The translations under genes and the position numbers were made by a program. 64,000 nucleotides of DNA from Verrucomicrobiota bacterium. GTDB lineage: Bacteria; Verrucomicrobiota; Verrucomicrobiia; Opitutales; UBA953. Positions 29,007 through 45,440 of the stretch are shown piece by piece. Positions within the stretch are counted from its first letter, which is position 1. Each line of letters starts with the position of its first letter. The DNA is taken from NCBI GenBank assembly GCA_014193315.1, contig BJHS01000013.1, forward strand, positions 1-64,000, given 5' to 3'. The notes under the pieces are model-generated. The model did not search any database. It had not been told where the DNA came from and saw nothing but the letters and a program-made list of their open reading frames with translations.

Positions 29007-29579
29007 ATGTCCAACGCCCCCTCCGATTTCCGCTGGTACACGCTCCAGACCCTCTCGAACAATGAGAGCAAGGTAAAGCGCCACCTCGACCGGGCCATCA
29101 AGGGTGAGGAGATGGCTGATTATGTCGCCGAGATTCTCATGCCGGTCAAGACCGTCAAGGACTTCCGCAACGGCAAGAAGCGCGAGAGCGAGATGAAGCT
29201 CTACCCGTCCTACCTCTTCGTCCGTGCCCGTTTGTTCGACGACGAAGGTGGCCTGCTCGAGGCTCCTTGGAATTTCCTGCGCAGCACCGATGGCGTCATC
29301 GGTCTGATCGGCGGCCAAGCCCCCGTCCCGCTGCGCACCGAGGAGATCAACACGATTCTCCAGCAGGTGGCGGACGCCGCGGACAAGGTCGTACCGAAGA
29401 TCGATTTCAACCTCGGCGAGCGCGTCAAGATCAATGACGGTCCCTTCGCCAACCTCGCCGGCAACATCGACAAGATCGACGCCGACCGCGGCAAACTAGA
29501 GGTCTCGGTCGACATCTTCGGTCGCTCCACGCCGGTCGAGCTCGAGTTCTGGCAGGTCGAACGCAACGACCGCGACTGA
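29007..29579 (+). CDS. nusG: Transcription termination/antitermination factor NusG
   Basis: Binds RNA polymerase and the ribosome (S10) and influences pausing and Rho termination. The 190-residue product begins MSNAPSDFRWYTLQTLSNNE, contains the NGN domain (FRWYTLQTLSNNESKVKRHL to about residue 125, with YPSYLFVRARL) and a C-terminal KOW domain (LGERVKINDGPFANLAGNI). The frame is open upstream, but this ATG restores the family start and leaves a 7-base gap to secE. A loop of about 15 residues (LFDDEGGLLEAPWNFL) enlarges the NGN domain slightly. Confidence 0.96.
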   Translation: MSNAPSDFRWYTLQTLSNNESKVKRHLDRAIKGEEMADYVAEILMPVKTVKDFRNGKKRESEMKLYPSYLFVRARLFDDEGGLLEAPWNFLRSTDGVIGLIGGQAPVPLRTEEINTILQQVADAADKVVPKIDFNLGERVKINDGPFANLAGNIDKIDADRGKLEVSVDIFGRSTPVELEFWQVERNDRD

Positions 29580-29615
29580 TTCCCTTTTTCCCCCTAACTT
29601 CCAAACTACACCACC

Positions 29616-30041
29616 ATGGCAAAGAAAGTCGTCGCCGAAATCAGGCTCCAGCTCCCCGCAGGCGCCGCTAATCCCGCTCCTCCTGTCGGCCCCGCGCTCG
29701 GCGCGAAGGGCGTCAACATCATGGCGTTCTGTAAGGAATTCAACGCCAAGACCAAGGACCAGGCCGGCATGATCCTGCCGGTCATCATCTCCGTCTACCA
29801 GGACAAGTCCTTCACCTTCATCCTCAAGTCCCCGCCCGCTTCCATCCTCCTCAAGAAGGCCGCGAAGATCGAGTCCGGCTCGAAGGTTCCGAATCGCGAC
29901 AAGGTCGGCAAGGTGACCAAGAAGCAGCTCCTCGAGATCGTCGAGCTGAAGAAGAAGGACCTGAACGCGGTCAACCCCGATAACGCCGCGCGCATGATCG
30001 CCGGCACCGCCCGCTCCATGGGCATCGAGGTCATCGGCTGA
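29616..30041 (+). CDS. rplK: 50S ribosomal protein L11 (uL11)
   Basis: Part of the GTPase-associated centre at the stalk base. The 141-residue protein has the proline-rich N-terminal block ([20 protein letters not shown]) and the rRNA-binding C-terminal block ([19 protein letters not shown]). Length equals the E. coli protein. Its leader ends caccaccATGg without a Shine-Dalgarno sequence. The gene is followed after 61 bases by rplA. Confidence 0.98.
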   Translation: MAKKVVAEIRLQLPAGAANPAPPVGPALGAKGVNIMAFCKEFNAKTKDQAGMILPVIISVYQDKSFTFILKSPPASILLKKAAKIESGSKVPNRDKVGKVTKKQLLEIVELKKKDLNAVNPDNAARMIAGTARSMGIEVIG

Positions 30042-30102
30042 TTTTAACCCAACCCTAACCCAACACCCAACCACTGCATCCCGCAGGAGACCAAAAGTCG
30101 CT

Positions 30103-30813
30103 ATGAGCAAACAACCCAGCAAGCGCTACCGTGCCGCCCTTCAGGTCGCCGACCTGAAGGCCAAGTATGACATCGTCCAAGCCACCGAGATCATCAAGAA
30201 GATGCCCGGTGCCAAGTTCGACGAGACCGTCGAGATCTCCGCCTTCCTCGGCGTCGACCCCAAGCAGTCGGACCAGATGGTCCGCGGCACCGTCTCCCTC
30301 CCGAACGGTTCCGGCAAGAAGATCAAGGTCCTCGCCTTCACCGAGAACCCCGCCGAGGCCCTCGCGGCTGGCGCCGATTACGCCGGCCTCGCCGACTTGA
30401 TCGCCAAGGTCAATGGCGGCTTCCTCGACTTCGACGTCGCGATCTCCACCGTCACTGCGATGAAGGACGTCCGTCAGGTCGCCCGCGTCCTCGGTCCGAA
30501 GGGCCTCATGCCCAACCCGAAGTCGGGCACCGTTTCGGACGATATCCCGAAGACCATCAAGGAAGTCAAAGCCGGTCGCGTCGAGTTCAAGATGGATAAG
30601 ACAGGCAATATCGTGATCGTCATCGGCAAGAAGTCGTTCACCTCCCTGCAACTCACCGAGAACGCCCAAGCCGCCTTGGCCGCCCTCGTGAAGTCCCAGC
30701 CCGCTGGCTTCGCCGGTGGTCGTTTCATCAAGTCCATCACCGTCAGCGCCAGCATGAGCCCCGGCGTCGCCGTGGAACTCAAGCCCTATTCGGCCGCCTC
30801 CGCGACCGCCTAA
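30103..30813 (+). CDS. rplA: 50S ribosomal protein L1 (uL1)
   Basis: Forms the mobile L1 stalk that helps to eject E-site tRNA, and in many bacteria represses its own operon. The 236-residue product shows the signature blocks KFDETVEISAFLGVDPKQSD, VLGPKGLMPNPKSGTV and FIKSITVSASMSPGVAVE. Unusually for this window, an AGGAG (30085-30089) precedes the ATG, though the spacing of 13 bases is longer than optimal. The leader is C/A-rich. Confidence 0.98.
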   Translation: MSKQPSKRYRAALQVADLKAKYDIVQATEIIKKMPGAKFDETVEISAFLGVDPKQSDQMVRGTVSLPNGSGKKIKVLAFTENPAEALAAGADYAGLADLIAKVNGGFLDFDVAISTVTAMKDVRQVARVLGPKGLMPNPKSGTVSDDIPKTIKEVKAGRVEFKMDKTGNIVIVIGKKSFTSLQLTENAQAALAALVKSQPAGFAGGRFIKSITVSASMSPGVAVELKPYSAASATA

Positions 30814-30840
30814 TCACGCCTCACCCGAGCACACCCGAAC

Positions 30841-31332
30841 ATGCGCGCTGAAAAACAATTCCTCGTCGACGAAGTGGCCGCCCAATTGGCCGCCTCGCAG
30901 TACCTCCTCCTCGCCAACTTCACCGGGGTCACCGTCAAGGACGCCACCTCGATCCGCGACCAGCTCCGTGCCCATGGCGCCGAGTACCACGTGGTGAAGA
31001 ACAGCATCCTCAACATCGCCGCCAAGGAAGCCAAGCTGCCGGAACTCCCGCGCTCGGCCCTGAGCGGCCACACCGCCCTGGTCACCGGCGGCAAGAACCC
31101 GACGGGCGTCGCCAAGGTCCTCGTCACCTTCTTCAAGGACTTCTCCAAGCTGGAGGTCAAGGGCGGCATCCTCGATGCGAAGCTCCTGACCAAAGCCGAG
31201 GTCGAAGTCCTCTCCAAGCTGCCGTCGCTCGATGGTATCCGCGCCCAGCTGCTCTCGCTGCTGTCGACGCCGGCTTCCTCCTTCGTCCGCGTCCTCGACG
31301 CGAAGCGTCAGGCGGACGAGAAGGCCGCCTAA
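30841..31332 (+). CDS. rplJ: 50S ribosomal protein L10 (uL10)
   Basis: Anchors the L7/L12 dimers to the 50S stalk base. The 163-residue protein begins MRAEKQFLVDEVAAQL, contains ANFTGVTVKDATSIRDQLR and VVKNSILNIAAKEA, and ends in a C-terminal helix (FVRVLDAKRQADEKAA) that carries the L12-binding sites. The gap to rplA is only 27 bases, too short for the long L10 leader seen upstream of rplJ in E. coli. A folded spacer separates it from rplL. Confidence 0.97.
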   Translation: MRAEKQFLVDEVAAQLAASQYLLLANFTGVTVKDATSIRDQLRAHGAEYHVVKNSILNIAAKEAKLPELPRSALSGHTALVTGGKNPTGVAKVLVTFFKDFSKLEVKGGILDAKLLTKAEVEVLSKLPSLDGIRAQLLSLLSTPASSFVRVLDAKRQADEKAA

Positions 31333-31339
31333 TCCCTTT

Positions 31340-31379
31340 CCCCGCGGAAGTCCGGCCATGTGGCCGGGTTCGAGCGGGG
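31340..31379 (+). promoter_or_regulatory. Folded spacer between rplJ and rplL
   Basis: CCCCGC (31340-31345) pairs with GCGGGG (31374-31379) and encloses a second stem CCGGCCA/TGGCCGG (31352-31358 with 31361-31367). It sits inside the 154-base rplJ-rplL gap and could be an RNase processing site or an attenuator that sets the L12 to L10 ratio. Confidence 0.5.
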
Positions 31380-31472
31380 GGAACCCAAAAAACCAAAACC
31401 AACCCAAATCCAAAGAACCCCGGTTAGGGGCCTCGTGCCCTCAAATGTCCTTCACCGGACGCTAACCATTCA

Positions 31473-31477
31473 AGGAA
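31473..31477 (+). promoter_or_regulatory. Shine-Dalgarno sequence of rplL
   Basis: AGGAA at 31473-31477 lies 9 bases before the rplL ATG (31487). It is one of the very few plausible Shine-Dalgarno sequences in the window and belongs to the ribosomal protein needed in several copies per ribosome. Confidence 0.55.
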
Positions 31478-31486
31478 ACCAAAAAC

Positions 31487-31864
<378 letters not shown>

Positions 31865-31884
31865 CCTCGGTTCCACCGCACGAA

Positions 31885-31934
31885 GCGGGGAGGGGAGCGC
31901 CCTCCCGGGTTCACCCCCTCCCCGCCTCTTCTTT
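31885..31934 (+). terminator. Attenuator-like hairpin between rplL and rpoB
   Basis: A perfect 11-bp GC stem (GCGGGGAGGGG at 31885-31895 with CCCCTCCCCGC at 31915-31925) is followed by CTCTTCTTT. It lies 21 bases after the rplL stop and 90 bases before rpoB, the same location as the partial terminator of E. coli rplJL-rpoBC, and would lower RNA polymerase synthesis relative to ribosomal proteins. Confidence 0.75.
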
Positions 31935-32023
31935 CCCCCCCCACGGCCGCCTAGTCCGACCCAACCAGGCAACACAGTCCGCCCACCGCACCACACCGAC
32001 CTTCCTCGCCACTTTTACCAGCC

Positions 32024-35818
<3,795 letters not shown>

Positions 35819-35842
35819 CCCGACCAACCCGACCTTACCGAC

Positions 35843-40180
<4,338 letters not shown>

Positions 40181-40202
40181 GCCCGCCAACAGGCCTGCAT
40201 CG

Positions 40203-40229
40203 AACCCCGCCCGCTGTGGCGGGGTTTTT
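40203..40229 (+). terminator. Intrinsic terminator after rpoC
   Basis: AACCCCGCC (40203-40211) pairs with GGCGGGGTT (40218-40226) around a 6-base loop and runs into TTTTT (40225-40229). Confidence 0.92.
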
Positions 40230-40235
40230 GTGTCT

Positions 40236-40261
40236 ATGGCTATTTAATAGGCATTATGCCT
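40236..40261. repeat. Overlapping AT-rich palindromes upstream of the exopolysaccharide barrel gene
   Basis: ATGGCTATT/AATAGGCAT (40236-40254, one mismatch, 1-base centre) overlaps a perfect 13-base palindrome AGGCAT-T-ATGCCT (40249-40261). They lie 13-38 bases upstream of the candidate -35 element, a typical position for an activator site. The left arm is the reverse complement of AATAGCCAT found upstream of glnN. Confidence 0.55.
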
Positions 40262-40273
40262 GTCTTTTGGGGG

Positions 40274-40301
40274 TTGATAGGGTGGCAGGGGGGGGTAGTC
40301 T
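40274..40301 (+). promoter_or_regulatory. Candidate promoter with a G8 tract in the spacer
   Basis: TTGATA (40274-40279) and TAGTCT (40296-40301) form a -35/-10 pair with a 16-base spacer. The last eight bases of the spacer are an uninterrupted G8 (40288-40295). The predicted start is about 25 bases before the ATG at 40332. Confidence 0.45.
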
Positions 40302-40331
40302 CGGCTGCAACCCCTACACAAACGCACGACC

Positions 40332-41660
40332 ATGGTTCGTTTCCTTATCGCTGCCTCCAGCCTCGCCTATGCTTACACCGCCCAGGCCGCCAACATCTTC
40401 CCGACCTCCCCGCTGATCCAGTTGGGTAATAACACGGATATCTTCTTCGACTCAGCCGTCGCGCTTGAGATCACCGATAACCTTTACTCCTCGGCAACTG
40501 CGGTCTCCGCCACCTCTTGGACGTTCACCCCGGGCCTTGCCTTGGAGTATGGCAAGGACTCCAGTTTCGCGGTTAACCTCACCGCTAAGCGCGGATACGT
40601 TACCTACAATAAGGCCTCCTTGGCCGACCTTCAGGATAACCGCGACTCCCTGTCGGGCAACATCCGGTTCGACGACGGCGGCCCCTTGAGCCTGACCCTG
40701 GATAGCTCCTATAAGATCACGGCGCGCAACGACGACCTCGCCCAGCAAGGGGCCGGCACCACGGTCCCGTTGGGGGCCAATCTGCTCCGCCAGTCCAATT
40801 ACACCCATAATTTCGAGGCCATCTACAAGCTGACTGAGAAAATCAAGGTCACGCTGGGTTACACCAATACCTATAACCATTACCTGAACCCCATCAAGTT
40901 CGACGAGTCGGTGACAACGCAGATTAACCCGCCTCCCGCCCCTGCCAATCCTGGGGTTAAGACGTCCTACAACACGAACGGGTTGACCGAACTGAACACC
41001 AAGACCATCCCGCTCGAGGTCAGTTACCAGGCCTTTGAAAAGCTGTCCTTTGGTTTGAAATACCAGCACGACACCAGCGATTATTCGCCGGCTCCTTACT
41101 ACTCGAAGAACACCTCGACGGCCACCCCCACCTTGGTGACCACGATCCGTCCGTCGGCTTCCTACCCTCGCCAGTTGATCAAGGATTTCTATGGCCTGAC
41201 CGCCAAGGGCGACCCCACCGGTGCCGGAAAACTCAACGTGACGGCCAAAATCGGCTACTCGACTTCCCAACTGGATTTAGCGGAGTCGACTAGCAACCCT
41301 TCCTTCTCCGTCAACCTACAGCACACCTTGACCGAGAAGGTGAACCATAGCCTCAGCCTTTCGCGCGATATCACCGCCTCCTCCACCGGTGGTCTCACCA
41401 ACTCGAAGTCGTACACCTACACGGCCAACTTCACCGCGGCCGAGGACCTGAGCTTCAACCTTTCGGCCACCAAGAGCGACGTGTTGGCCGGGACGACCGC
41501 GGTCAATACCATGGTCTACAACTTCGGTGCCGATTATAAGTACAACCCCCACCTGAGCTTCAACTTAGGCTTCAACTTCACCGACTCCAAGATTCCTTCC
41601 TCACCGTCGGGCAACTTCCAGGCGTCGGCCCTGACCGCGTCGGCCGCCTTCCGGTACTAA
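40332..41660 (+). CDS. Outer-membrane beta-barrel protein linked to exopolysaccharide export
   Basis: A 442-residue secreted protein: signal peptide MVRFLIAASSLAYAYTAQAA, then a body built of alternating amphipathic strands with aromatic girdles (LTAKRGYVTYNK, NFEAIYKLTEKIKVTLGY, LSFGLKYQHDT, LSFNLGFNFTD) and a C-terminal aromatic residue pair (FRY), the classic outer-membrane signature. Barrels of this type accompany Wza/Wzc-like genes in exosortase- or polysaccharide-linked loci, where they are thought to help secretion through the outer membrane. It is the first of three genes in the same direction; the promoter region upstream has palindromes and a G8 tract. Confidence 0.75.
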   Translation: MVRFLIAASSLAYAYTAQAANIFPTSPLIQLGNNTDIFFDSAVALEITDNLYSSATAVSATSWTFTPGLALEYGKDSSFAVNLTAKRGYVTYNKASLADLQDNRDSLSGNIRFDDGGPLSLTLDSSYKITARNDDLAQQGAGTTVPLGANLLRQSNYTHNFEAIYKLTEKIKVTLGYTNTYNHYLNPIKFDESVTTQINPPPAPANPGVKTSYNTNGLTELNTKTIPLEVSYQAFEKLSFGLKYQHDTSDYSPAPYYSKNTSTATPTLVTTIRPSASYPRQLIKDFYGLTAKGDPTGAGKLNVTAKIGYSTSQLDLAESTSNPSFSVNLQHTLTEKVNHSLSLSRDITASSTGGLTNSKSYTYTANFTAAEDLSFNLSATKSDVLAGTTAVNTMVYNFGADYKYNPHLSFNLGFNFTDSKIPSSPSGNFQASALTASAAFRY

Positions 41661-41685
41661 GGCGACTATCTTGTAACCCGGAGGG

Positions 41686-41717
41686 GCGGAGGGTCCTGTT
41701 GACCATCCGCCTCTTTC
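41686..41717 (+). terminator. Hairpin between the barrel gene and the Wza-like gene
   Basis: GGCGGAGGGTC (41686-41696) pairs with GACCATCCGCC (41702-41712) with one mismatch, followed by TCTTT. It may reduce transcription into the export and kinase genes. Confidence 0.5.
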
Positions 41718-41733
41718 CGTTCATAAATATCCC

Positions 41734-42369
41734 ATGCCCTTCCGAACCAGCCGTCTCCCCCGACTGTTCCTTGCTTGGTTATGCCTGTCTGGCGTCTCCC
41801 TGTTCGCCGCCAATGAAACGATCTCCCCGGCTGCCGCCCCCGCACCTGCGGCCGAGCCTTCGCCGGTTCGGCTGACTTATAAGCTGCGTCCGCGGGATTC
41901 GATCCGGGTTGGGGTGATCAACGAGCCTGACACCTTGGTCGAGCGTCGCATCAATCCGGACGGAACAATCGACATCCCTTTCCTCAAGGAAGTCGTCAAG
42001 GTCGGAGGACTCACGGTCAGCGAGGCACAACAGTCGATCGAGAAACTCTTCCTTAGGTATTTTAAGCGCCCCCAGATCATCCTCAGTATCGTCTCCTATG
42101 CGGAACGCCGCATCTACGTGAACGGCTTCGTTGGTAAGCCGGGCTCGGTGCTCGTCCCCCCGGAGGAGACCTTGACCCTCGGTCGCGCCCTTTCCATGGC
42201 GGGTGGGATCCTTGCTCGCGGTAGCCGTTCGGACGTCACCGTCACGCGTAGCCTCAACGGCGTCCCGACCCCCATCGTCAAGGACATGTCCAAGATCGAC
42301 AAGGGCGAGGAGCCTGACTTCTCCCTCGAGGACGAGGACCAAATCTACGTCCGCGATCGCACTTTCTGA
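41734..42369 (+). CDS. Polysaccharide export protein (Wza-like, PES/SLBB)
   Basis: Periplasmic/outer-membrane exporter component of 211 residues. A signal peptide (FLAWLCLSGVSLFA) is followed by the polysaccharide export sandwich domain (YKLRPRDSIRVGVINEPDT, RRINPDGTIDIPFLKEVV, GLTVSEAQQSIEKLF) and one SLBB domain (RRIYVNGFVGKPGSVLVPPE, ALSMAGGILARGSRSDVTV). It is shorter than E. coli Wza (about 380 residues) and has a single SLBB and no C-terminal membrane helix. The signal region has no clear lipobox before an Asn-starting mature end. It is 3 bases upstream of the tyrosine-kinase gene, with which it surely functions. Confidence 0.88.
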   Translation: MPFRTSRLPRLFLAWLCLSGVSLFAANETISPAAAPAPAAEPSPVRLTYKLRPRDSIRVGVINEPDTLVERRINPDGTIDIPFLKEVVKVGGLTVSEAQQSIEKLFLRYFKRPQIILSIVSYAERRIYVNGFVGKPGSVLVPPEETLTLGRALSMAGGILARGSRSDVTVTRSLNGVPTPIVKDMSKIDKGEEPDFSLEDEDQIYVRDRTF

Positions 42370-42372
42370 ACC

Positions 42373-44649
42373 ATGGACGCACCTGCCCCCAAGCCCGGCC
42401 AACCCCAGGACGATGCCCAGCGCGGGCCGCGGGGTTATGGGTCCTATGGCAATTATGGTAACTACGGCGGCCCGGCCGGCGGTTATGGCGCCGGCGGTTA
42501 TGGTGCCTACGGCAATTACGGCGCCTACGGGTCGTCCGGAGCGAAGGCCAGCCCCTTCACGGTCTACCTCACCCTGTTGCGGGAGCGCTGGTGGTGGGTA
42601 CTGATATCGATTCTGGTCTTTGTCACCGTCGCAATCGTCTTCACTTCCTCGATTGTCCCGGAATACCGTGCCGCGGGCCGCCTGCGAGTCTATCGACTGA
42701 CCCCCAATCTCGGTAATAACAACAGCGCCGTCGAGGAAGCCCAGCGCATCGGCTCCAATGACGATTTCCTGACGGCAATCGAGTCGATGAAGAGCTCGAC
42801 GGTGATCGAGGGCGTCTCCCGGTTGCTGACTCCCGCCGAACGCAAATTGGTGCTGGAGCCTTATCAGCAGGGCAACGTCTTCACCGGTCCGCTCACCGAG
42901 CAGGAGGTCTTCGGACGGCAGCGAGCAATCAACCCGACGCGGCAGACCTTCGTCGTCAATGTTGAGTTCACGCACCCAAACCGGGAGCTCGCCCGCATGG
43001 TCGCCCAGCGGTTCTGTGATGTGATTCAGAAATCCAGCGAGGATGAACGCCTGACCATGACCCACCCCTTGGTCGAGAAGGCCCGGATTGAGATCGAATC
43101 CCTCGAGGATAAAGTGCGGCGCCTCTATGAGAAGAAGAACGGACTGGTGAAGTCCGGCGAGCTCCTCGACATCGCCGGGACGACCAACAGCATCGCCGCC
43201 CAGCGGGCGAAGTTGATTCAAGACCGCGAGGAATACCGGAAGCAAGTGGATGAGGTCGGCATCGTCGTGGCCCTGGTGAAGCAGTATCGCGTCGCCGGTC
43301 GTGACTTGGCCGAGATTCCGTTGGTCCGGGCGGATGTCGAGGTGACGAATACCCGGAATAAGGTCGCCGAAGAGACCGCCAAGACTCGCGCGATGGAGGA
43401 GATTTACACCGACCTCCACCCGAAGATGATCAACCAGCGACAGGTGCTGGCCCAGTGCGTGGCCGAGTTCAAGCGCTCGGTCAACACCAAGGCCGAATCG
43501 ATGCAGACCACGTGGCTCGACCTCCAGGCCAAGCTCGCGAACTCCGTCGAGATCCTGCGCCAGAAGGACGAAGCCATCAATAAACTGCAGGCGGCCGCCG
43601 TCGAGCTTGAGAAGATCGACAAGGACATCCGGGCCAACGAGGAGTTCCTCGGTCGCATGAAGCTGAACTACGAGGAGGCTAAACTCCGGACGGCCACCTC
43701 CGGCATCAGCACTTCCATCCGGGTGATGGATAAGCCCTCGGTCTCGGACAAGCCGGTCAACAAGAACTTCACCTTCAACGCCCTCGCGGGGCTTTTGCTC
43801 GGCCTTTTTTCCGGGGTCGGCCTCGTCCTGCTGATGGGGATGCTTGATGACCGCATCAAGTCGGTGAAGGACATCGAGGCGGGGCTTGGCGTGCAAGTCC
43901 TCGGCACCGTACCCAAAGTCGCCGAAACCACGGGTCCAGACCGGGCCTTGCTGGCCCGTCAGGATAAAGATCGGCTGGCGACGGAGTCGGTTCGGGCGAT
44001 CTATTCGGCCATGAAGATCAACCCGGCCACCGCCGCCGGCAGGGTTTTCCTCGTCACTTCGACGCGTCCCGGCGAAGGGAAGACGTTCGTGGCGACAAAC
44101 TTGGCGCTCACCTTTGCGCAGCACTCGGAGCGCGTCATCGTGGTGGACGCCGACTTGCGGCTCCCCAACGTGGGCCCGTCGTTGGGCTTCGCCGGCGATG
44201 GCGGCGTTAGCCGATGGTATAACGGCGAGATGACCCTCGACGAGGCGATCGTCAAGGATGTGGCCCCCGGTCTGGATGTCCTGCCGGTCGGCATGAGCTG
44301 CCGCAACCCGACCCAGGTCATCAACAACCCGAAGTTCGCCGAGATGATCGATGAGCTGCGCCGTCGTTACGACCGCGTGTTCATCGACTCGCCGCCCATC
44401 GGCGCCGTCTCCGACGCGCTCCACCTGATTCCGAAGGCCGATGGCGTGGTCTATGTCGTCCGCTTTAACGTCGTCAGCGCCCGCAACGCCGCCGCCTGCA
44501 TCGGGCGACTGCGGGAAGCCGGGGTGCCCATGCTTTGCGCCGTGCTCAACCAGATGTCCGTCCGGATGGCCTCGGTCTACACTGACACGTATGACCCGAC
44601 GGCCGGCAAGTACTACGCCAGCGACGCGGGCGGACCTCCTTCCCCTTGA
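42373..44649 (+). CDS. Wzc-like polysaccharide co-polymerase and BY-kinase with Tyr/Gly-rich N-terminus
   Basis: A 758-residue inner-membrane protein joining a Wzz chain-length domain to a bacterial tyrosine kinase. Residues 21-53 are a Gly/Tyr-rich low-complexity tail with nine tyrosines, mostly every third residue. TM1 (about 73-93) follows, then a periplasmic coiled-coil domain and TM2 (about 475-495, LAGLLLGLFSGVGLVLLMGM). The kinase has Walker A STRPGEGKTF, Walker A' VIVVDADLR and Walker B RVFIDSPPIG. The C-terminus also carries a short tyrosine cluster (VYTDTYDPTAGKYYASD), the usual autophosphorylation site. No glycosyltransferase genes follow; the next gene encodes an M48 lipoprotein. 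Confidence 0.9.
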   Translation: MDAPAPKPGQPQDDAQRGPRGYGSYGNYGNYGGPAGGYGAGGYGAYGNYGAYGSSGAKASPFTVYLTLLRERWWWVLISILVFVTVAIVFTSSIVPEYRAAGRLRVYRLTPNLGNNNSAVEEAQRIGSNDDFLTAIESMKSSTVIEGVSRLLTPAERKLVLEPYQQGNVFTGPLTEQEVFGRQRAINPTRQTFVVNVEFTHPNRELARMVAQRFCDVIQKSSEDERLTMTHPLVEKARIEIESLEDKVRRLYEKKNGLVKSGELLDIAGTTNSIAAQRAKLIQDREEYRKQVDEVGIVVALVKQYRVAGRDLAEIPLVRADVEVTNTRNKVAEETAKTRAMEEIYTDLHPKMINQRQVLAQCVAEFKRSVNTKAESMQTTWLDLQAKLANSVEILRQKDEAINKLQAAAVELEKIDKDIRANEEFLGRMKLNYEEAKLRTATSGISTSIRVMDKPSVSDKPVNKNFTFNALAGLLLGLFSGVGLVLLMGMLDDRIKSVKDIEAGLGVQVLGTVPKVAETTGPDRALLARQDKDRLATESVRAIYSAMKINPATAAGRVFLVTSTRPGEGKTFVATNLALTFAQHSERVIVVDADLRLPNVGPSLGFAGDGGVSRWYNGEMTLDEAIVKDVAPGLDVLPVGMSCRNPTQVINNPKFAEMIDELRRRYDRVFIDSPPIGAVSDALHLIPKADGVVYVVRFNVVSARNAAACIGRLREAGVPMLCAVLNQMSVRMASVYTDTYDPTAGKYYASDAGGPPSP

Positions 44650-44657
44650 TCCCTCCC

Positions 44658-45428
44658 ATGCGCTTCCTTCCGCTCCTCCTGCTCGCCGCCGCCTTCAGCG
44701 GCTGCCAGACCGCCCCCATCACGGGGCGTTCCCAGTTCATCGTCGTCGACGAGTCCGAGGTCGCTTCCTTGTCCGCCGGCGAGTTCTCGAAGATGAAAAA
44801 ACTGCCGAAGGATCCTCGCTTGGCGAAGATCCGCGAGATCGGCCTCAAGGTCGTCGCGGCTGCCCGTCGCGACGACCGCGCCGGCGTCCTTCCCCCGGCG
44901 GCCAAGTGGGAGTTCGCGGTCATCGATGACAAGTCGCCCAACGCGTTCGCGATGCCCGGGGGCAAAATCGGCTTCAACGTCGGGATGTTTCCCTACGCCC
45001 CGACCGACGATGATATCGCCGTGATCCTCGGCCACGAGGTCGCGCACGTGATCTGCCGCCACGGTGCCGAACGCGTTTCCCAGCAGCTCGGCGTCGCCGC
45101 CGCCGTCGCCTTGACTGACGAGGCCACCAAGAACAAGGACGCCAAGACCCGTCAGGCCTGGGTCACCGCCATCGGGCTGGGCTCACAGCTCGGCGTGCTC
45201 CTCCCGTACAGCCGTGGCCACGAGTCCGAAGCCGACCATCTCGGCCTCCTTTTCATGGCTCGCGCCGGCTACGACCCGGAGAAAGCGCCTGGGTTCTGGC
45301 AGCGCTTCTCGACGATCGGCGGGACCCGGCCGCCGGAGTTCCTTTCGACGCACCCGGCCGACGCCATCCGCGTCAAGCAGCTCAAGTCCTGGATGAGCGA
45401 AGCCAAGGCCCAGCGCCCTCAGGGCTGA
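44658..45428 (+). CDS. M48-family metallopeptidase lipoprotein
   Basis: A zinc protease of 256 residues attached to a membrane by a lipid. The signal sequence ends in a lipobox (AAFSGC, lipidated C16). The active site HEVAH (in VILGHEVAHVICRHG) and the third ligand block ESEADHLGLLFMARAGYDP are canonical for M48B, the BepA/LoiP/YcaL type that works on outer-membrane protein quality. I start at ATG 44658, which yields a clean signal peptide; a TTG at 44646 is in frame but unnecessary. Possibly co-transcribed with the kinase gene 8 bases upstream. Confidence 0.9.
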   Translation: MRFLPLLLLAAAFSGCQTAPITGRSQFIVVDESEVASLSAGEFSKMKKLPKDPRLAKIREIGLKVVAAARRDDRAGVLPPAAKWEFAVIDDKSPNAFAMPGGKIGFNVGMFPYAPTDDDIAVILGHEVAHVICRHGAERVSQQLGVAAAVALTDEATKNKDAKTRQAWVTAIGLGSQLGVLLPYSRGHESEADHLGLLFMARAGYDPEKAPGFWQRFSTIGGTRPPEFLSTHPADAIRVKQLKSWMSEAKAQRPQG

Positions 45429-45440
45429 GCGCCGGCCGCT

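Noticed and set aside
40283-40298. A sigma-54 promoter before the exopolysaccharide barrel
   Set aside because: TGGCA is present, but the position needed for -12 GC reads TA.
41779-44424. An 881-residue open frame opposite the Wza-like and kinase genes
   Set aside because: Antisense to genes with intact catalytic motifs and no coherent protein features of its own.
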